From Aedes albopictus (lineage: Eukaryota > Arthropoda > Insecta > Diptera > Culicidae), in the NCBI RefSeq assembly GCF_035046485.1, contig NC_085137.1, positions 345,578,505 to 345,642,504 on the forward strand: a DNA stretch of 64,000 nucleotides. The letters run 5' to 3'. The stretch's first letter is position 1. Each line of letters opens with the position of its first letter. A program made the position numbers and the translations under genes. Positions 52,751 to 64,000 of the stretch are shown in pieces. Under the pieces are notes generated by a model, which did not search any database, was not told where the DNA came from, and saw only the letters and a program-made list of their open reading frames with translations.

Positions 52751-54194
52751 GACATTACTCCAAATTCCATTACCCCAAAGGATCCATTACCCCGAATTCC
52801 ATTACCCCGAATGATCCATTACCCCGATTACATATTTTTAAGATTATTTTTTATACCTAGAAGGAAAGTCATGCCGTTTGTTCAGGTATGAACAGTAATC
52901 GAAACATTTATTTTGAACTGTATAATGATATAACTTGAAAAAAAAAACAGCCTATGATTAAAAAGAGAAAAAATCTGCGATAAAATATTATCAGTTGCAA
53001 TGCCAACAAATTCATTTTAAAAAAATATATGTTTGAAAGAAGTAAAACCTGTATCCACAATAATCGGGACACAGAAGTACGGCTGTAGCTCTGTAATGAA
53101 TCGGTAAAATTGGCCAAATAATTGACTGAGAACTCTTTGATGTATGTTTATTATATATGCAAAATTTCGTAAAAAATCGATGCATTACTTTTAACTGTGG
53201 AAGAAAAACAAACAGACGTGGTTTTAAGCATTTTGTACAACCATGACCAATTTTCATTCGCATAGTAGATGGTTCTTTTACGCTGCAGCTCAAAGTTCTG
53301 TGATGATAATTATGAAATTTCGATAGCTGTTATGACACTCACAGAGACACTTTCTTGCAAAATTTAATCAATTTTTATCATTTGGTTTGAAAGCTACTGG
53401 TGTTGATAGGAGTGAATGTTAGTGAAAAATTTTCGCGTTTTTCATGTGTGATGTTTGCTTATTCATAACTTTTAAATTTCTCTGCCAATTTTCATGAAAT
53501 TTTCACAGAAGGTAGTTGATTATGTGTATATTATGCCCGCAAAATTTGATGATTATTGGTATAGTACTTTCAATAGTACAGTCAAAACAATAAGGGGTGC
53601 TGACTAATTGCTGTCTGAGGGGCTTAAAATCACGTTCAGTCCCAATATATGTTTCTACTATAAAATTGTTGATAGTGCATCGATTTTTTGAAACTTTGCT
53701 TATGCAATTAAGGTAGATTGAGAGGTTTGTGTTCAAAATTTCAGCCATTTCCTTTGCCAATTTCAAAAGTTGCAGCGCTGACAAGCAAAACTAAGGGCTG
53801 TACAAAATTCATTGGCGCACATTCTACTTATTCATTGCTACAATTGAAAGTACTGCACCGATTCACATGAAATTTCGTAGGTGAAATGAACACATCTCAA
53901 GATGTTATTAGGCCAAATTTGAGCAATTTAAATGTATCTATTACAGATTTACAGCTGTATTTCCGTGTCCCGATTATTGCGGATACAGGCTTTATGTCTG
54001 CCTGATGATTACATTAGCAATAAGTTTCTTAGAAGTGAAGCCAGAAAGAACAACATTAAAGTAGGAAAATCTTTGTTGAAAATGTGATATATTTGGTCCA
54101 CCACCTGGTGCACTACCTGGTTGACTACCCAGAGCGGGTCTCCGGATAGGCTTATGGATAACTCATTCGGGGTAATGGAATTCGGGGAAATGTC
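52751..54194. mobile_element. 1.4-kb element with ATTACCCCGAATTCC repeats at its ends
   Basis: The left end GACATTACTCCAAATTCC is followed by repeats of CCATTACCCCGAAT. The right end, flipped, is GACATTTCCCCGAATTCC and CATTACCCCGAATGA. The repeated terminal motif gives several possible transposase-binding sites. A second inverted-repeat element (53048-53989) is nested inside. No transposase is seen. Confidence 0.65.
53048..53989. mobile_element. ~940-bp MITE with CCTGTATCC ends
   Basis: CCTGTATCCACAATAATCGG, GACACAGAAGTACGGCTG and TCTGTAATGAAT on the left pair with the flipped right arm CCTGTATCCGCAATAATCGG, GACACGGAAATACAGCTG and TCTGTAATAGAT. Inverted ends run for about 75 bp. The frames on the minus strand (53012-53293, 53503-53784) are unrecognised. 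Confidence 0.75.
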
Positions 54195-56337
54195 CTAAAG
54201 CCGGTTATTGATACTCTACATCTTTTGGCTTCCATGAAATGAGTCATTGGTAAAGGTGAGATGGAATATCTTCAATTATTCGCAACTATCCATCTTATAT
54301 GACGGGAATAAGCGCATGTGACGAAGTAAATTTCAACCATAATTGAAACAAAAAAATCCGTGGTCCAAAATCCTAAATCTACCAATTTTGAAGATCTTAT
54401 AGCTGGAGAATCGCTTCGCAAGTTCGAAGAAATGCATGAAAAATCAGGAATTAAACCACAAACAATTTCGCGTTCCATTATTAAGTTTAAGATGCTGCCA
54501 ACAAAACCCAGATGGATCTTCAGGAGACCCAAGTGGCGCGTGCCAACGCAATAAATTAATCTGTTTACACAGCGGAATAACTACGGCAGCAAATTCCGCC
54601 CCATAATGTCACATTACCGAGTACCTCCAACCCAAAAGCACCAACTCCTTCATAACGGTGCCGCCACACACCGTAGATGTCAAACAGCCACGTGACACTG
54701 CTCCCCCGTTGCAGCTGTCAACCTTCTTTCTGGTTGAACTTTGTCCTCTTTTGCACGTTCCATTTGAAGGGCAACCACTTATCCGTCGGTCGGTACGGAA
54801 CGGACTCCTCCCGAGTTCCAAAGAACCCCCTATCCGGTCTTTTCATTCAACCCATTGAAAAGTTAATTACAAAGTTTTTTAATAATTAATATTAAACATT
54901 GTACTTCTGTTGGTCCTCAAGAAGTGCTGCTTCTTCTAGTATCCTTCGAAGCGCACACACAGAGCACTGAATGGGAACTCCAGGGATGGTGACGCCGCCA
55001 TGGGGATGTCATCACGCCTGGATTCTATTTGCGTCAAGCAAGAGCTTCTTGCTTATCGTTTTTCGTGTTCAAAGGTTTCAAACGGGTGCATCAGCAGCAA
55101 TCCTAACACCATTATCACCAGCCAGCAGCAACTGCAGAAGTAGCTATTGCAAAGTAATAAAATATTGTTTGAGCATCTTTCCGAGTTCACACTTGGAGGC
55201 ATCTACCCCATCCATCCGGGACCGGGAAGAACTTTGAACAGGGCAAGACTTTTCTTACGGCGGCGGGCGGAAGGACACCACCACCGGCACCGCCAAGAGT
55301 CATGATGGCGATAGACTTGGTCGCTTGGATTAAGAGGGTCGGTCGTCTTCGCCCTGGAACTTGCGAACCAAACCAAGGGAGAGGAAATTGTTTGGCGAAG
55401 CTGTAAATTGGAATTGAATACAATGATGAGTTCCCAACCACGAGGCGACAAATATGCACGCCAACGAACGCCATAGCTACTTGAAGGAGGACACTGTAAG
55501 AGGACAAACTTTTCCGTGATGACGATGGTGGTGGCAGCCGCCATGATGAGAGATACTTATTCCCCCCACAGCTACAGCTTGAACTGCTGCTCATTTGGAT
55601 TCAAGCTGTCGGAGCTCGTTGTCTCCCCTCCAGGGAGGAGCAGCAATACGAGAAGTGCATTATCAGACGACGCATTGTGCTTTGTTTCTTAAGGATGTGC
55701 GAAATGGTTAGGTCTTTGTTGTTTTTGAGTTTCGTATGCTTACACGCACGGAATAATGAGAAGTGGTTGTTTTAAGAGGGGGAAAAGGTTACTTTGAAGT
55801 TGGTATTGTTGAGTCGGGTTCATTCATGGTTATACGGTTGGTGGTTATCGTACAGCTTTCTAACAACACTTTAATTCGAAACATATTTGCATACATAAAA
55901 ATGGTAGAGATTAAACTTCATTCTAGATCTACTGGCTGTCTTCAGCTTATATTAGCATAGTTTCGATCGTAATTCATTTGAACTGATACAAATTGCAAAA
56001 AATAAAATTAAAAACGAACGCACTTTTAAGAGTTTAAGCTTGATTGACACAGTTAGCCCTGCCAAATGTTTGATTGTAAAACTATCCATTCTTTCCCATG
56101 CAAGATCGTCATGTGACTGCCGCATCTAATAACAGTTCTGGAGTCTATGGCTTCATAGACTCAACAGCCGAATTCATTAGACGTAAGAGTTTAAACGCAT
56201 TATTGGTGTTCAAAACATCAATATTTATTGGAAAATTCAATTTTCTATTCTTACCGATGTTCAATTGTATGTTGATCAATTTCGCTCCAAAATGGCATGT
56301 ATCAATTTTTGATTTTTGAAGTTATTTAACTTAACAA
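54195..56337. other. Non-repetitive island within the loop
   Basis: 54250-55960 is GC-richer and non-repetitive. Frames include 54360-54554 plus (64 codons, MVQNPKSTNFEDLI), 54971-55237 plus, and overlapping 55187-55594 and 55203-55544 minus (135 and 113 codons). None has a motif I recognise, and several overlap on both strands. The islands here resemble those outside the large inverted repeat, which raises doubt that the whole 12.3 kb is one element. Confidence 0.35.
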
Positions 56338-56476
56338 GGGGACTCACTTAACTGTTTAAATTGCTGCGTAACCCATAATTTTCTGCTGAATGAAATAATC
56401 AAAGATTGCCTAGGTGATCGCGACATTTAATCGGAATAATCTTTAATCAGCGGTTTACGCTGTTTAGTGAATCCCC
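56338..56476. mobile_element. ~139-bp MITE, copy 2 (GGGGACTCACTTAAC ends)
   Basis: GGGGACTCACTTAACTG pairs with the flipped right end GGGGATTCACTAAACAGC. The interior matches the copy at 40053-40214 in reverse. It is followed by a T-rich run (56480-56508). It is non-coding. Confidence 0.65.
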
Positions 56477-56699
56477 TAAATTTTTATTTTTATTTTTTTT
56501 TTTTTTTGTAAAAATTCTGTTACTTAGTTTTATGGAGACCCTTTACTGGCTTTGCAGAAATAAGTTTATCAATATTTGAATTGCTACAAATGTTATCTGC
56601 AAAAGTTGTTTTGAAGTGATCGATTGACGAATTATTTATATGAAGCCGGGACTTAATCTTTGATAAACTTCATGGATGGTTTTCTAGATAAATGGTTTG

Positions 56700-58015
56700 A
56701 AAAATTTTCGGAGGAATCTATATGAAAAAAAAAACTGAAGAAAATCGTAGATGATTGAACTCCATGCAACATTGTTGGAAGCTATACGCGCAAGACTTTC
56801 TCAAGGAGTTCTTGAAGCAAAATCTAAAGAAATCCCTAGACGATTTGGAAAATAATTTCTGACTGAATTTTTTTGGGATTTCCGGGATGATTTTTTAAAA
56901 TAAATCTACGAGAAGTTTCCAAAGGAGTCCCTTTGGAATTTCTTCAAGAATCCCTGGGAAATTATAAGAATGTAGTTCAGCAAGGGTCCATGAAAGAATT
57001 ATCAAAAAATCTGTGGAAGTTAGAGAAATTTGTAAAGAAATCTCTGAAGAAAAGTTATTAGTCTGAAGATAAATTATTTATAATAAAAGTCATAAGAGAT
57101 TTTCTGCCAGAATCCCTCGAAAATTTTGAGAAGAAATCCCTAGGGCAATTTCTAAAGGAATCCCTCCTGAAAATATGCAAATGGATCTCACTTTTTTTTG
57201 TTAAGTTTCTGAAGAAATTCCTGGAAAACTTACTGATAGAAACTCAAATTGAAGAAAAATCCCTGGAGCGATTTCTAAAGCAAACGCCGGATAAAGTTTT
57301 AAATAAACTCTTGGAAGATCGATTGAGACAATGATTAAAATAATTTGCGAAGGATCTTTGGGAAAACAAATCTAGAAAAGTCCCGCAAAAAATAAGGTAA
57401 ACCTCTGAGCGATTTTCTAAAGAAATCCCTGGAGAACTTTCTGCGCAGAAACTTATACACATCTTTCTTACACAACTCCATGTGAAACTTCTGGAGGAAT
57501 CCCAAGTGGAATTTAAGGAGAAATTTCTGAGGGAACTTCTGATGAAATCCTTGGAAGATTTTCCAAAGTAACCCCAGCATAAATTTTTGAAGGAACTTTT
57601 GATACATTTTCTGTAAAATTCTGGAACGGTTTCTGAAGACATCGCTTAAAGTATTATTAAAAAAATCTCTGGTGCAGTTTCTGAATGAATTTCTGAAGAA
57701 ATTTCTGAAGGAATCTATGAACGAACTTTTGAGAAAATACCTGGAGGAATTTGGAAATAAAACTGAGGAATTCCAGAAATAAAGCATGCAAATAGCGTTG
57801 AAAGAATTCCTTTTGATATTTTTAGAATATGAGGAATTTCTGAACCAATCCCTGAAGAAAATTTCCGAATGAACCCATAGAAGATTTTTGGAAAGAATCC
57901 GTGAGGGAATTTTTGGCCGAATATTCGGACAAACTTCCGAAAGATTTTTTAAGAAGTTTTTTAGAAGAATATCTGAAGATATTTTTGGTAGATGTTCTAG
58001 ATGAATCTATAATAA
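56700..58015. repeat. Right-arm GAATTTC tract (mirror of 47.4-50.2 kb)
   Basis: Units read AAGAAATCCCTGG, GAATTTCTG and GGAATCCC, the complement of the left-arm tract, and several longer phrases pair one to one with it. Frames on the minus strand (57244-57642 and 57335-57787) are repeat artefacts. Confidence 0.6.
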
Positions 58016-58017
58016 AC

Positions 58018-58273
58018 TAGCTGTCCCCGGCAAACTTTGTCTTGCCTACTGCGTTTTTTGACGTTTCAAGTCCATAGTCAAGCCCAAGTTCCCGTTCAAA
58101 ATGTATGAAAACCCGATTTTCAAAAAGTTTCAATTTTCTTATGTTTTTTGCCTTATAAACCTTCCTCTGGTGAAAACTAACAGAACAAAACTTAGACAAC
58201 CCAAATCGGACCATCCGTTCGCAAGTTATGTGCGGTCCCACGTATGCCACTGCATTTTTATATATATATAGAT
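58018..58273. mobile_element. Unassigned short element ending in a TA run
   Basis: The block begins CTAGCTGTCCCCGGCAAACT and ends in TTTTATATATATATAGAT, and its composition differs from the tract around it. Similar starts (CTGACCCGGCAAACTTCGT) followed by TA-rich tails are widespread in insect genomes as I recall, but I cannot name the family. A 128-codon minus-strand frame (58017-58403) crosses it and is not convincing. Confidence 0.45.
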
Positions 58274-58564
58274 TCTCCAAACGAATGACTAGAGATATTT
58301 CTGAATAAATATGCAGAGAAATTTCTGGAGTAATCCCTGGGGGAGTTTCTAAAACAATCTCTGAAATGATTTTTAAAAAATCATGGAGGAATTGGTGAAA
58401 CAATTCATGCCAGATTTCGTAACGGAACTCTTTGTGATACTATTGGAGGATCACATGGAACATTTATTGAAATAAACTGTAAAATGATGATTAGTTTAAG
58501 AAAGTTTTCTCCGGAGACCTTCGTAATAAAGTTGAAATTTTTGGGTTCACTTACATTTATTTAA

Positions 58565-58679
58565 CCCTTCAGCGCGCGCGCTGTTGTAAAAAGTACAACA
58601 CTACTAAAAAACCTCGCTTTTCGTATACAGAGCGAGCACGGTGCAGTTTCGGTTGCTTGATGGCGCGCGTCCCTGAAGG
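58565..58679. mobile_element. 115-bp TTAA-flanked MITE, absent from the other arm
   Basis: TTAA is at 58561-58564 and 58680-58683. The ends are CCCTTCAGCGCGCGCGC and GGCGCGCGTCCCTGAAGG. The following TTAACACCGCAGAATTGCAA matches the flipped left arm (TTAACACCGCAGAACTGCAA, around 47690-47710), where no MITE is present, so the empty site is visible. Confidence 0.85.
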
Positions 58680-58720
58680 TTAACACCGCAGAATTGCAAC
58701 AAAAGGCGATCGAGTAGATA

Positions 58721-59126
58721 CCCGAGTAGGAGAAAATAGCTGAAGAATAACAAACTCAGGTATGGAAAAACGAATACCTACAACCTGAATGAGGTATTAA
58801 GAAGCCCTGCATAAGAGGTAAAATACCTAAAATAATAACTGATGGGTTTCCTGTGCATATCACGCAAATAATGACTTCAGGTATGGTAATACCTAAATAA
58901 TAATCGGCTATTTTTCCATACAAATAGTTATTTTTACATAATTGAATAATACCTCAATCAGTCCTCAAAACCAGAATAATAACTCGTTGAGGTATTCTAT
59001 CAATACCTACAAAATACCAAAATAAGTTATTTTCGATACCTGGACAACCAACCAATACCTGGTTTTGGTATGATACCTGACTTTGGTATGCTCAAGTTAT
59101 GTGTCAGTTATTCATTCCTCCTCGGG
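58721..59126. mobile_element. 406-bp TA-flanked MITE, absent from the other arm
   Basis: TA is at 58719-58720 and 59127-59128. The ends are CCCGAGTAGGAG and CTCCTCGGG. The interior has repeated AATACCT/AGGTATT motifs. The corresponding place in the flipped left arm reads GAGTAGATAGTGGTAC with no insertion, giving a clean filled/empty pair. Confidence 0.8.
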
Positions 59127-59394
59127 TAGCAGTACAAACCTACAATACTAGTACAGAAAGATCGTTCGGCAAATACAGTACAACCAGTAGTCACACTCTA
59201 TCAAAGCCTTGTCACGCCACAAACTCCAAGCCTTTTATCGGAACCTCAGTTTTCGTGCAGTTTTTATAGGTTTTGGTACATTTTAATGTACAATTTACTC
59301 AAAACTAAATAAAAAAATTGCTTCAATTTTATGTAAAATGCGATTTTTTAGACATTTCGAAAATTGAAATGTACACCAAATCGAGGTATACCTG

Positions 59395-60639
59395 TGCATA
59401 TAAAGATAAACACTCAATCATTTTCTATTAACGTAACGTAAAAGAAAGAACTGCTAAGCCGTTTAAACAAAGAACCCAGAAAATAAATAATCCCGTCTGT
59501 AATTTTTCAACACCCTTTCATCAACCCATTTGCTTCCCTCAGGAATTGTCCGTAACATCACAAAGAAGATCCGCATCACAAGTATAATACCACGTTCTAT
59601 TAAATGGCTTATGAAAGATTTCCTCACTTTAGAGCATAAATATTAAAAGTTATAAATTTCTTCCCAAAAGAAAATCCTCCTGGCGAGAAAACCCGTAGAA
59701 CTGCCGCGGCAGTTCCAGGCCGGTCGGTGACCACCAGCCACCATCAGTCTCACCTTCATCAAACACATTATTCTACCGCCGAAAAGCTTCCGCTAAGAAA
59801 CCAACCGGAAAACCGGAAAGACCAACTGCCATTAACTGTTTACAGCACCGAAATAGGATCTGACTAAATGGTTCATAAATCTTGGCCTTAACGACCTCTC
59901 ACCCAATCCCGGCGAACCACACTACCTAACCAGTTGTACTTGGTTGGGTTGGTGTGGGCAGCAGAGGCCACCGCGTAGCCCCCCGAAGCGGCAAAGCGAT
60001 GACAACGATTTACATCTTTCCTTTCTGCACGGTTGGAGCAGTTTGGCTCCAGAGCGAGAGAGACACAGAGACTACTGGAATTTGTCTTCCCGCAAAGATG
60101 GCAATTCCACCGGGACGGTACGATTACCGTTTTTGGACTGGACGGAGCCAACCTAGGTCAGTAGTGACGCCAGCGCCGACCGCCGCCCCGTAGGCCACAA
60201 AGTAGCGCAATAATGATAACATCCAAGAGAGTCGTGTCTCCCACGCGGTTACTTCTACAGGCTGATCCCCACTGTGAGTTCTGTGAGCGAAATTGTGTTG
60301 AAAAATTTCCTTCTGGAGATTTCGAGGAGTCATGCACGCGTAGAGTGGATTCGAAAAGGAATGGAAAAACCACGAGCCCAAAGACATTTCCACCGGAAAA
60401 TGATCCTGCTGGAGTTGTCTTATACTGGGAGTATCTATCAACTTCAGGCGTAAGGAAGGGAGAGAAAACCACATCGGGAATGAATAATGGGGTGGAAAAT
60501 GTTTAATGTGGACACTCAATTTGAAAAGCTTCATCACTATCAGTTACTGGAAGGTTTGTGAAAAATTACACTAGAATAACGCTCGCTTATTTAAACCATT
60601 ATAACTTAAAAGTTATACAGATAATGGAAAGATCCTTGA
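59395..60639. other. Non-repetitive island, no confident gene
   Basis: 59460-60540 is balanced and without repeats. Frames overlap on both strands: 60124-60537 minus (137 codons), 60158-60472 minus, 60213-60506 plus, and 59888-60151 minus with two plus shadows. None has a known motif. I call no gene. Confidence 0.35.
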
Positions 60640-60880
60640 GGTAATTCCAAAAATTTTCAGGTATTCCTGGAGATACCCCTTTAGAAATTCTTAGATGAAT
60701 CCTTGGAAAAGATGGTAGAAGGATTTCTGAGGAACCCCTGATTTTTTTTTGAAGAGATCCCGAAAGGAATTTCTGAAGAAATCGTAAGAGAAATCCCTAG
60801 AACAATCCCTGGAGGAATTCCGGAGGAATTTCTAGAGGAATTCCTAGATGAATTCCTGAGGCTTTCCACGGACCAGCACG
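60640..60880. repeat. Short GAATTCCTGGAGG tract
   Basis: A brief run of the same short-period family as at 37861-39910 (GGAATTCCGGAGGAATTTCT, GAGGAATTCCTAGATGAATT). The 71-codon minus-strand frame with its NSSRNSSRNSS repeat is an artefact. Confidence 0.6.
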
Positions 60881-60959
60881 AATCCATTTTAATCAATGTT
60901 TTTAATCTACTTGATATTTCTGTATACTATTCCTTTTCATGTGAGAAAATATTTTTTCA

Positions 60960-63900
60960 TATCAAAAGTTCATATTTTCTCTCGACTAACTTTCAAATAG
61001 GGCCTATTAAAAAATGGAACACAAGCAAATAAAAAATTACAACACGCAAACGGCTTGTTCGATCGGAAAGGTGTCTTCAGCAAAGATATAGAATAATATA
61101 TGGCGGCTCTCAGAAAAATACACATTGAAAAATTTATTTAGTTTTTCTCCTGAAAAAACTGAATTTTGTTACTAAAAATAAAATATCTCCAAAAGCTATT
61201 TTTTACCTTCGTGTTTTTTTGTGAGAATAAAGTTCATTCTTGTAGCTATCATCTGTAAATTTTTATAGTGGTAAAAAAATGTACAAAAAAGTTATGGCAC
61301 TTTGAACATTTTTGGTTGCGTATTTTTTTTAGAGTGCATGACGAATTTCCCGCAAACTAGATTTTGGGGTTGGCAGCACCCTCTCAGATTTCAATGGAAT
61401 TGTGTAGGTATGAAGACTATGTACTTTAAAGCAACGTTGTATACTTTGTTGGTTTTTTTTTGTTAAGTTTATCTACACTAATATTTAAAAAGGGCTTAAG
61501 TTTTTGACCATTTTTTTATACCAATGTTACTTAAAATAACATGGCCTACAAAAAAGTTTGATATGTGTGACTTTAAGGTATTTGCATGAACTTGCAAGTA
61601 AAAAAATGAAATATTGAAAAAACGATCACGCTAAAAAAGTTACAAAATAAATTGAAGTCAATTTGGAATACATGCCCATTTGCGAATCTAAATTAATCCT
61701 ATTTCGGAGAACCAAACCCCACACCAACCATTAAGAATAGAATTCAAAATGGATCAAAGTAATTAAATTGCTATTATCTGAATCTAACCCAATACATTTT
61801 TTTTTTGAGTCAAACCAATTTTTGGGTATTTTTATACGTGGATTTTTACATATTAATATTGAACATAGCTTTATATGTTTCAATTATAAATCTATCCAAT
61901 ACAAAGAATATAATTTAGGATTCTCTTTTAAACCAGAACACCAGATCTGTTACACAGAAATTCGGAACCAGAAGACGAATTTCAACTTAAAAGTTTCCTT
62001 ATTCATGGGAGAATCTTTTTTTTAGAATACAATAAATACTTTGCATTAGATAGACTTGTGAATCAAACATATGGAGCTATGTTTAATTTAATATATGAAA
62101 ATATCTGTAAAAAACGCCCTGGATAAAAACTTTTTTTTTTCTACCGAAGAGAAACACGCAAAATGATGACATGAAGTATTTGTTGTTAGGAACCGTCCAT
62201 TAAAAACGTAGCATTTTAGGGGAAGTTTATGATATTGCTAGGGACCTTCTATTAGGTATGGGAGAATATACTTTAAGAGGGGAAGAGCTGTCAAAAATTT
62301 TCCACTAATGCTACCGTGATTTCGAATGCAGCGATATGGTCAAACCCAAACATTACAGAATCTTTGAAAAAGGTACAATAAGGACCGAAACGTCGGGTTA
62401 AGTAAACATATAGTTGTTTTTGATTGACCAAATTAGACTGAAATACCAATTGAAGATATCATCCAACGTACAGTCGATCACCCAAAGAAAGTCAAACTCA
62501 AAGCATTTAAACAAATACGACCACGATTCTCATCAGTCAATGAGATTGAAACTTTTACTACAAATCATTTTATTGCAATAGGTAAATATCATTTAAAATA
62601 AAATATCAATAATTTTGCTTTCGGGATGAAATTGATCAGTAAATGAAATGCCTTTGCATGTGCCAAAAATATTGTTTCCACCTGAATTAACCATCCCAGA
62701 ATGCGAAATGCTACGCAAAACTATAACAAGTTTTCTCAATTTTTAATTATTCAAGTTTGAAACTTAATAAATTTTATGAAAACGCCTTAAAGTATGCACT
62801 TTTCATACTGAAAAAGTGATTACTTCCGGAAAAGTGCAATTTTATGTATAAATTTGAATATTTATAAAATTTTTGATGATGAAATCGTGTTTAGCAAATA
62901 CTTGGCAGCTAAAAGCATCCATTCGAATATTCATTACATGTGCGATACAGCCACGGTAACAAAAGTTTGAAAGGGTATTTGAGATTCGCCAAACACGCAA
63001 TTACGGAAAATATTGAATTTAATACAGAAATATGTGACTAATTGACTGTAAAACATGTAACTCATCATTCAATAATCCTTCAGCCGGATGATGGTCATTT
63101 TCTACAAATTGTTTTAAGTTTGAAGCAATATTTTTAACAAATGAAAATGACCCTCACGTCGATCAATTTCACCCGAAATCACGGTACCTCAGAAATGCTT
63201 TTCTTCAAAAGTGCACATCTTGCGATATATGGCAAAATTTTCAATAATTACAAAAATGCATGTTTTGCAAATTGAAATATTTTTCTTATTTGCATTTTTT
63301 TACTTTTAAAGCGTATTGACATTTTTCAATGTTATGAAAGTTCACATGATTATCTAAAAGTCTTTTATGTAATGTATTTTTTAAGTTATATTGAGTAAAA
63401 AAGGTCAAATACTTTAGCCCTTTTCAAATATTAGTCTAGATAAAAAAAACAACGTATGTAATCTTGCTTTAAAATACATAGTCTTTAAACCTAAGAAATT
63501 CCATCGGATTCTGAGACAGTTTTGCCAAACCTTTACGGCGAGTTTGCGTGAATTCGTCATACACTCTAAAAAACACACAATCGAAAATATTCAAAGTGCC
63601 CTAACTTTTTTGTACATTTTTTTACCATTATGAAATTTCTACAGATGGTAGCTAACAGAATGAACTTTATTCTCACAAAATATCACGAAGGTAAAAAAAA
63701 AGCTTTTTGAGATATTTTATTTTTAGTAACAAAATTCAGTTTTTTTAGAAGAAAAACTAAATAAAATTCTCAATGTTTCTTTTTCGGAGATTTATTTATT
63801 AATCTACAACTTTGCCGAAGAGAGTTTTCCAATCAAACAAGCAGTTTCAGAGATATGATTTTTCATTTGCATGTGTTCCATTTTTTCATATGCCCTATTT

Positions 63901-64000
63901 GAAAGTTAGTCGAGACTCCATAAAAAGTTTTAATATGAAAAATGGTTATTTATATTGATTAGAACAGCTGTGCAAAATTATATGCAAATCAAAAATGCAA
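60960..64000. mobile_element. Foldback element, right end cut by the window
   Basis: The left arm from CTCGACTAACTTTCAAATAG (about 60981) is mirrored by CTATTTGAAAGTTAGTCGAG (ending about 63913). Pairing continues for about 580-700 bp: TTTTGTGAGAATAAAGTTCA and ACAAAAAAGTTATGGCACTT, for instance, have their complements near 63670 and 63595. The order of motifs parallels the element at 215-3137 (GACTAACTTTTCAAAAGGG, AGCAAAGTTAGATA, AAAAAAGTTAT), so they are probably distant relatives. The 2-kb centre has no recognised gene (85-codon frame at 61768-62025). The pairing may go on beyond 64000. Confidence 0.7.

Larger units (their letters stand above)
47110..59394. mobile_element. 12.3-kb inverted-repeat structure with pogo/Tigger-like ends
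   Basis: CAGGTATACCTCGATT at 47110 is mirrored by AATCGAGGTATACCTG ending 59394. These ends resemble the CAGGCATACCTCG-type ends of Tigger (pogo) transposons, and TA precedes the left end. The arms match in reverse over about 3 kb. Pairs include GAACGATCTTTCTGTACGA (about 47622) with its complement near 59157, TTTGTGCTGGGGATACTTT (about 48387) with its complement near 57565, and GAAAGTCTTGCACGAATAGC (about 50088) with its complement near 56785. The rest is short-period GAATTTC tract, a satellite array and nested MITEs. No DDE transposase is visible. The outline could also be one element plus a later inverted duplication. Confidence 0.7.

Noticed and set aside
55187..55594. Serine-rich 135-codon minus frame
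   Set aside because: The serine-rich start comes from a short simple repeat, an overlapping frame of similar length exists on the same strand, and no known domain is visible.

Overview
The window looks like insect, most likely Aedes mosquito, non-coding DNA. It is A+T-rich and packed with transposable elements. It carries a tRNA-derived SINE that closely resembles the Feilai family as I remember it from Aedes aegypti, an APE-type non-LTR retrotransposon, and a very high density of short inverted-repeat elements with TA, TTAA or 8-bp target duplications. I find no host protein-coding exon that I can defend. It could be intergenic or lie inside a very long intron. The species call is inference, since no search was possible.

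Layout. 0.2-3.1 kb: a foldback element with 0.5-kb arms and two MITEs near its centre, then a non-repetitive island. 4.3-9.3 kb: a degenerate GGAATTTC-type tract, a hAT-like MITE nested in a CCCGACTAG-ended element, a near-perfect 152-bp hairpin and more MITEs. 10.4-15.4 kb: a layered stack in which a ~155-bp tandem dimer is interrupted by an inverted-repeat element and a TTAA-type MITE, followed by a hAT-like element holding the SINE. 16.3-18.6 kb: a non-repetitive island. 18.6-25.5 kb: a G-rich degenerate tract holding a 5'-truncated EN/RT retrotransposon, into which a nearly full-length sister copy (19383-22608, minus strand) has jumped with a 15-bp duplication; after it comes a nest of TTAA-type elements. 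26.9-31.4 kb: a 4.5-kb foldback element with a 9-bp duplication and palindromes within palindromes. 31.7-43.1 kb: further MITEs, an alternating ~137-bp tandem repeat, a strand-switching short-period tract and three unique islands. 43.4-46.0 kb: a 2.5-kb insertion between 31-bp direct repeats that carries one intact 266-codon ORF, the best stand-alone gene in the window. 47.1-59.4 kb: a 12.3-kb inverted-repeat structure with pogo/Tigger-like ends, holding a ~1.6-kb array of a self-complementary 23-bp satellite and several younger MITEs. 61-64 kb: a second foldback element, cut by the window end.

Function. Only two reading frames look like real proteins: the EN/RT polyprotein (minus strand, 22313 to 19575, damaged near its 3' end) and the 266-aa protein (minus strand, 44680 to 43880). 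All the other sizeable reading frames lie in simple repeats, in element arms, or on the opposite strand of the retrotransposon. The main value of the window is its insertion history: several filled and empty target sites can be compared directly inside the window.
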